Assembly: GCF_010500865.1 (NCBI RefSeq)
Contig: NZ_JAAAWN010000023.1
Span: forward strand, 1-64,000
Origin: Alteromonas profundi
GTDB taxonomy: Bacteria > Pseudomonadota > Gammaproteobacteria > Enterobacterales > Alteromonadaceae
Length of the DNA: 64,000 bases
Reading direction: 5' to 3'
Part shown: positions 60,708 through 64,000 of the stretch, in pieces
Position numbering within the stretch: position 1 is the first letter of the stretch
Layout: the number at the start of each line of letters is the position of its first letter
Program-made: the position numbers and the translations under genes
Notes under the pieces: model-generated
The model's database searches: none
Seen by the model: only the letters and a program-made list of their open reading frames with translations
Told to the model about the DNA's origin: nothing

Positions 60708-60983
60708 ATGAAGAAAATTTTAATCACATCACTGTTTTTAATAAGCAGCACTGCAACATTGGCGAAAGATGTAACACTTGCTTTAGAAGTGCCTTCAATG
60801 AATTGTGCTACATGCCCGATAACAGTAAAAAAAGCGCTTGAGCGTGTTGAAGGTGTAATGAAAGTAGATGTTACATTCGAAAATAAACTTGCTGTTGTAA
60901 AATTTGACGATGAAGTAACTAACCCGGATGTACTAACGAAAGCGACAGAGAATGCTGGTTTCCCTTCACGAGTAAAATCGTAA
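60708..60983 (+). CDS. merP: Periplasmic mercury-binding protein MerP
   Basis: 91 residues: signal peptide (cleavage after TLA, around residue 19), then an HMA fold with MNCATCPITVKKALERVEGV, the CxxC metal site (MTCAACPITV in classic MerP). It picks up Hg(II) in the periplasm for MerT. CGGAGA lies before the ATG. 33 bp after merT. Confidence 0.93.
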   Translation: MKKILITSLFLISSTATLAKDVTLALEVPSMNCATCPITVKKALERVEGVMKVDVTFENKLAVVKFDDEVTNPDVLTKATENAGFPSRVKS

Positions 60984-61030
60984 CTTATTTTCGAATTGTT
61001 CTCTTTAACTTACATGTGGAGCACTGCGCT

Positions 61031-61243
61031 TTGGCGAAAATAGAGCTTTTATCGGCAATTACATGTCCTCAATGCAATCATAGCCAGCAAGAGGTAATGC
61101 CAACCACTGCATGTCAATTTTTCTATGAATGCACTCACTGCAAAACAGTGTTGAAACCTCTTAGCGGAGACTGCTGCGTTTACTGCTCATATGGAACAGT
61201 TAAATGCCCCCCAATTCAAGAGGGTAGCGGTTGTTGCGGTTAG
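61031..61243 (+). CDS. GDCCVxC domain small cysteine-rich protein
   Basis: 70 residues with nine Cys or more: TCPQC near residue 11, ECTHC near 33, then GDCCVYCSYGTVKCPPIQ and a C-terminal GCC. The GDCCV-C segment defines a small family of proteins often found with mercury or other metal genes; some members contain selenocysteine, but here all positions are Cys. I prefer the TTG at 61031 with GGAG nine bases upstream; a GTG at 61016 is the alternative. Probably a metal-binding factor; no enzymatic role known. Confidence 0.8.
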   Translation: MAKIELLSAITCPQCNHSQQEVMPTTACQFFYECTHCKTVLKPLSGDCCVYCSYGTVKCPPIQEGSGCCG

Positions 61244-61680
61244 CAGATTAGCTGGGACTCATTATCCGTATTAGAAGAACACGCCTCTGCAATGCTATCT
61301 AATTGATGCAATACTCCGCACTCTTTAACTTTCTTATCATGATCGCAAGTAGAACGAATTGAAATCAGTGTTTCTTGTAGTAATTTTAATTCAGCTATCC
61401 GATGTTCGATATCGTCAACATGCTTATCTATTGTGGTATTAACGTTTTCGCAGCTATTCTCTGGATTTGCTCGGGTTTCCAGTACTAATTTAATTTCCTC
61501 GATTGTCATATCTAATGCACGACATTGCTTGATAAACAATAACTGCTTCAGTGCATCTTCAGAGTAGCTTCGATAATTCGATGCCGTTCGCTCAGGTGCA
61601 GCCAATAGTGATTTACGCTCATAAAAACGAATTGTCTGAATACTGAACCCTGTCTTAGCTGCCAAAATCCCAATTTTCAT
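61240..61680 (-). CDS. MerR-family regulator, CadR/PbrR type
   Basis: 146 residues. Helix-turn-helix MKIGILAAKTGFSIQTIRFYERKSLL; metal-site Cys at 77, 112 and 121, with a further Cys at 53. The 35/9 spacing resembles PbrR more than CadR (35/7). The family senses Pb(II) or Cd(II) and activates efflux genes. It is divergent from the cation transporter at 61760, with a MerR-type promoter between. Its 3' end overlaps that of the GDCCVxC gene by 4 bp. Confidence 0.88.
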   Translation of the reverse strand: MKIGILAAKTGFSIQTIRFYERKSLLAAPERTASNYRSYSEDALKQLLFIKQCRALDMTIEEIKLVLETRANPENSCENVNTTIDKHVDDIEHRIAELKLLQETLISIRSTCDHDKKVKECGVLHQLDSIAEACSSNTDNESQLIC

Positions 61681-61697
61681 TTTAACTTGCCTAAAGC

Positions 61698-61728
61698 TTG
61701 ACTCTATACCAAGTATAGAGTTTACACT
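61698..61728 (+). promoter_or_regulatory. MerR-type promoter/operator before the cation transporter
   Basis: TTGACT and TACACT are separated by 19 bp, and the dyad ACTCTATACC...GTATAGAGT fills the spacer. It is similar to, but distinct from, the merT promoter, so the two regulators should not cross-activate fully. Confidence 0.85.
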
Positions 61729-61759
61729 CGTATCATAGGTGAGTAAAGCGAGTGTTTTT

Positions 61760-62386
61760 ATGAGTGGTTGTGGGTGCGAAATTGAGATAAAAGACCAAGA
61801 ACAAAAGGCAGTTCTCTACTGGCTATTGGGCATCAATGCTGTGATGTTTATCATTGAAATGAGTGTAGGGTTACTCGCTGACTCAACAGCACTTATTGCA
61901 GACTCCCTTGATATGTTGGCTGACGCAGTCGTTTACGGTGTTGGTATATATGCAGTAGGGAAAACAATTGTTCACAAAGCCAATGCTGCAAAGGTAAGTG
62001 GATATTTTCAATTGGCATTAGGCCTATTAATTTTGCTTGACATAGCGCGTCGCGCAACCTTTGGAAGCGAGCCTGAATCTATGCTTATGATGGGCATGGG
62101 CGGTGTTGCACTTATCGCTAACGTTATATGTTTGGCGATAATCAGAAAACAAAAAAATGGCGAGGTGCATATGCGAGCAAGTTGGATATTCTCGGCAAAC
62201 GACGTCATTGCAAACATAGGAGTGATATTGGCGGGTGTGATGGTTTATCTATTCGATACTCGTTGGCCTGATTTGGTCATAGGTTTTATTGTGTCTATCG
62301 TTGTGTTACGAGGCGCAGTCTTAATTCTAAAAGACGCCAGACAGGAATTCCGTGAAAACAGCTCGACGAATGGAGAGATCGTATGA
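61760..62386 (+). CDS. Short cation diffusion facilitator (CadR partner)
   Basis: About 208 residues with five or six membrane helices and no C-terminal cytoplasmic domain. MSGCGCEIEIKDQEQ at the start and ADSTALIADSLDMLADAVVYGVG (metal-site Asp and Ser) match the short CDF proteins placed next to cadR. It probably exports Cd, Zn or Pb; the metal cannot be told from sequence. A GTG seven codons upstream is in frame. It overlaps the next gene by ATGA. Confidence 0.87.
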   Translation: MSGCGCEIEIKDQEQKAVLYWLLGINAVMFIIEMSVGLLADSTALIADSLDMLADAVVYGVGIYAVGKTIVHKANAAKVSGYFQLALGLLILLDIARRATFGSEPESMLMMGMGGVALIANVICLAIIRKQKNGEVHMRASWIFSANDVIANIGVILAGVMVYLFDTRWPDLVIGFIVSIVVLRGAVLILKDARQEFRENSSTNGEIV

Positions 62387-62748
62387 ATTTCACTCAAGCA
62401 GCAAAACCTTACATACTTCAAAAACTGAGCGCCGCGCATCAATCCCTTTCGAACAATGACAATAAAGCAGGATTTAAGGCCTTAGAGGATGCTCATGTCA
62501 TCGGTCAGCACTCAACATACCACCACACACGAGTGCATTATGAAATGCTTAAATTTGGAATAGAACGCCGCGACCTTAAAGAGATATTTGGACAAACTTT
62601 TAGAATGCTAGGTGCGCTGACTAAAACTCCAATTGGCTTATTGCCTGAGGGCAATACTGGTGGGGCAAACGTGAGTCCATTCAAGCCAATGTCTATTTCA
62701 CCCGAAAACAAAGCCATATTGGAAAAAATTAGAAATGCACAGTCATAA
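62383..62748 (+). CDS. DUF3703 family protein
   Basis: 121 residues, cytoplasmic, helical. AHQSLSNNDNKAGFKALEDAHVIGQHSTYHHTRVHYEML and the later LGALTKTPIGLLPEGNTGGANVSPFKPM match DUF3703, a family regularly found beside CDF transporters and cadR. The conserved His (HVIGQHSTYHHTRVH) could bind metal. Function unknown. It overlaps both neighbours. Confidence 0.85.
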   Translation: MNFTQAAKPYILQKLSAAHQSLSNNDNKAGFKALEDAHVIGQHSTYHHTRVHYEMLKFGIERRDLKEIFGQTFRMLGALTKTPIGLLPEGNTGGANVSPFKPMSISPENKAILEKIRNAQS

Positions 62749-63634
62749 CCATTCACACTCGCAAGAGAATTCAACCGACGCGTCTAAACGTATTGGATGG
62801 GCGTTTTTCTTAAATGTGGTGTTTACTGTTATTGAATTCATTGGTGGATGGCTTACCAACAGCACCGCTATTATGGCTGACGCAGTGCACGATTTGGGTG
62901 ATAGTCTTTCCATTGGTACAGCGTGGGGATTAAACAAGCTTAGCGATAAAGATTCTAATCAAACATTCTCATACGGCTACAAAAGATTTTCCTTACTCGG
63001 TGCATTGATTAACGGTATTGTGCTGACGGTAGGCTCCATTTGGATATTGCTTGAAGCGATACCTCGTTTGGCTGAGCCTGAAATGCCCCAAGTTGAAGGG
63101 ATGGTTTTATTGTCTATCTTTGGGATGGCAGTAAACGGCTTTGCGGCTTATAAACTGAGTGAGGGAGACTCATTAAATGAGCGAGTCCTCAACTGGCATT
63201 TGCTGGAAGATGTGCTTGGTTGGGTAGCAGTATTTATCGTGTCCATCGTCTTAATGTTTAAGCCTTGGCCTATTTTAGATCCAATCTTATCCATTGGCTT
63301 TACTTTGTTCATCCTTTTCAATGTGTTCCGCAATCTCAAAGAAACCCTAATGCTGTTTTTGCAAGCAACGCCCGATGAAGAACAGCTTTCAAAGATTCGA
63401 AGCGATTTACTGGCAAACGATAAGGTAAGTGATCTTCACCATTTTCATATTTGGTCTCTAGACGGTGAGCGTAACGTAATGACGGTCCATCTTGTTCTTG
63501 ATGAAGATGTCAGTCTTGAGCACCTCCAATCACTCAAAGAAAACATACACAGTTCGTTAGAAAAGTATAAATTTGAACATACGACAGTTGAGCTGGAGTT
63601 TGCTAATGAACAATGTCGTGACGAAGTGAATTAG
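62735..63634 (+). CDS. Cation diffusion facilitator (CzcD/ZitB-like)
   Basis: 299 residues: a His-rich N-terminus (HSHNHSHS), six membrane helices with the metal-site motifs IMADAVHDLGDSL in helix II and HLLEDVLGW in helix V, and a C-terminal ferredoxin-like domain (LHHFHIWSLDGERNVMTVHLVLDED). Typically a Zn(II)/Co(II)/Cd(II)-proton antiporter. It starts inside the DUF3703 gene. Confidence 0.93.
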   Translation: MHSHNHSHSQENSTDASKRIGWAFFLNVVFTVIEFIGGWLTNSTAIMADAVHDLGDSLSIGTAWGLNKLSDKDSNQTFSYGYKRFSLLGALINGIVLTVGSIWILLEAIPRLAEPEMPQVEGMVLLSIFGMAVNGFAAYKLSEGDSLNERVLNWHLLEDVLGWVAVFIVSIVLMFKPWPILDPILSIGFTLFILFNVFRNLKETLMLFLQATPDEEQLSKIRSDLLANDKVSDLHHFHIWSLDGERNVMTVHLVLDEDVSLEHLQSLKENIHSSLEKYKFEHTTVELEFANEQCRDEVN

Positions 63635-63653
63635 GCTTGGTAAACTTTCATAC

Positions 63654-64000
63654 ATGAAAAATCTAAAACGCATAAGTTACATCGTGATCTCGCTGATACT
63701 CTTTCAGTCGTTTTCTGCTGTGGCGAATTCGTTAGATTTTCATGCAATAGACATTCAGCACTTGCAACACGAGCATAAGCATTCTGAGCACGAGCAAGTG
63801 CAGTCTGAGCTGTCTGCCAATGAAACCAGTGATAAAGTAAGTACAGAGCACCACAATCCTGCTGATTGTCACCATTGCGGCCACTGCCATGGCACACATG
63901 CACAATGGGTCAGTCAGAGTCATATCAACAGTCTGAAAACAGTGGTTTCAGTCCACAATTTCAACTATTTAGATGCGGTAATTGACGCACCTATTAACCG
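63654..64000 (+). CDS. Exported His/Cys-rich protein (partial, runs off right edge)
   Basis: Translation from the ATG at 63654 is open to the window end. MKNLKRISYIVISLILFQSF is a signal peptide; the mature part is rich in His and Glu (QHEHKHSEHEQ) and has CHHCGHCHGTHAQW, a likely metal-binding cluster. Such proteins often precede czcCBA-type efflux genes, so one may expect those beyond the edge. That is inference. Confidence 0.7.
   Translation, partial: MKNLKRISYIVISLILFQSFSAVANSLDFHAIDIQHLQHEHKHSEHEQVQSELSANETSDKVSTEHHNPADCHHCGHCHGTHAQWVSQSHINSLKTVVSVHNFNYLDAVIDAPIN

Larger units (their letters stand above)
54613..64000 (+). mobile_element. Tn7-like transposon carrying heavy-metal cargo (right part beyond window)
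   Basis: The element starts TGTTAGAGCATA, with the TGT terminus shared by Tn7 relatives, beside glmS. Inside come two related TnsB-site-like repeats, then tnsA, tnsB and tnsC transcribed inwards, as at the right end of Tn7. From 59,871 the cargo is metal-responsive. The second end is not reached, so size is over 9.3 kb. No tnsD or tnsE gene is seen after tnsC. Confidence 0.9.

Noticed and set aside
63631-63903. 90-codon minus-strand frame at the right edge
   Set aside because: Antisense to the exported His/Cys-rich protein, which has a signal peptide and a metal-binding motif.
54613-64000. CRISPR-associated Tn7-like transposon
   Set aside because: No cas genes, tniQ-cas fusion or repeat-spacer array are visible; insertion at attTn7 points to the TnsD pathway.

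Overview
The window looks like a chromosomal segment of a marine gammaproteobacterium close to Alteromonas (Alteromonadales). The evidence is gene order and protein style: dusB-fis, aroQ-accB-accC, dsbD-cutA / fxsA-groES-groEL, a cyoABCDE quinol oxidase cluster, a three-gene proton-translocating transhydrogenase (pntAA-pntAB-pntB), speA, and glmU ... glmS with a DeoR-type regulator. This assignment is inference from protein character, not from a marker-gene comparison.

Layout. 1-421 is the end of an IS4-family (IS10-group) insertion sequence that runs off the left edge and has cut a DUF2339 membrane-protein gene, leaving its C-terminal part at 422-972. 990-12,700 holds a K+ channel, a CBM9-like secreted protein, purD, a secreted methyltransferase-like protein, purH, fis, dusB, prmA, a periplasmic binding protein, an amidase lipoprotein and a HiPIP. 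12,700-16,700 has a flavin reductase, a CPXCG zinc-finger protein, a large nuclease that fuses a VRR-NUC region to a DEDDh exonuclease, and small conserved proteins. 16,700-17,230 is gene-free but contains several terminator-like hairpins that suggest small RNAs. 17,230-24,970 is accBC/aroQ, dsbD, cutA, fxsA and groESL with a sigma-32 promoter. 25,003-25,299 is a decayed CobW-type GTPase remnant. 25,500-30,000 has a GGDEF-EAL protein, a small lipoprotein and an amidohydrolase. 30,600-36,470 is the cyo cluster and a parvulin. 37,900-40,770 is the transhydrogenase. 41,000-54,590 holds speA, a serine hydrolase, an Ada/AlkA-Ogt DNA alkylation repair pair, a DMT transporter, a diguanylate-cyclase-like protein with a degenerate active site, glmU, an oxidoreductase, a DeoR regulator and glmS.

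Accessory region. A Tn7-like transposon is inserted exactly 25 bp after the glmS stop codon (boundary 54,612/54,613) and continues past the right edge. Its core is tnsA, tnsB (carrying two apparent single-base deletions) and tnsC. No tnsD or tnsE follows tnsC. The cargo seen is a mercury-type merR-merT-merP set without merA, a GDCCVxC protein, a divergent CadR/PbrR-type regulator with a short cation transporter, a DUF3703 protein, a second CDF transporter and the start of a His/Cys-rich secreted protein. Two MerR-type promoters with 19-20 bp spacers are readable. The element is best described as a heavy-metal uptake/efflux island at attTn7. Apparent frameshifts are concentrated in this element, which points either to decay or to homopolymer sequencing errors.
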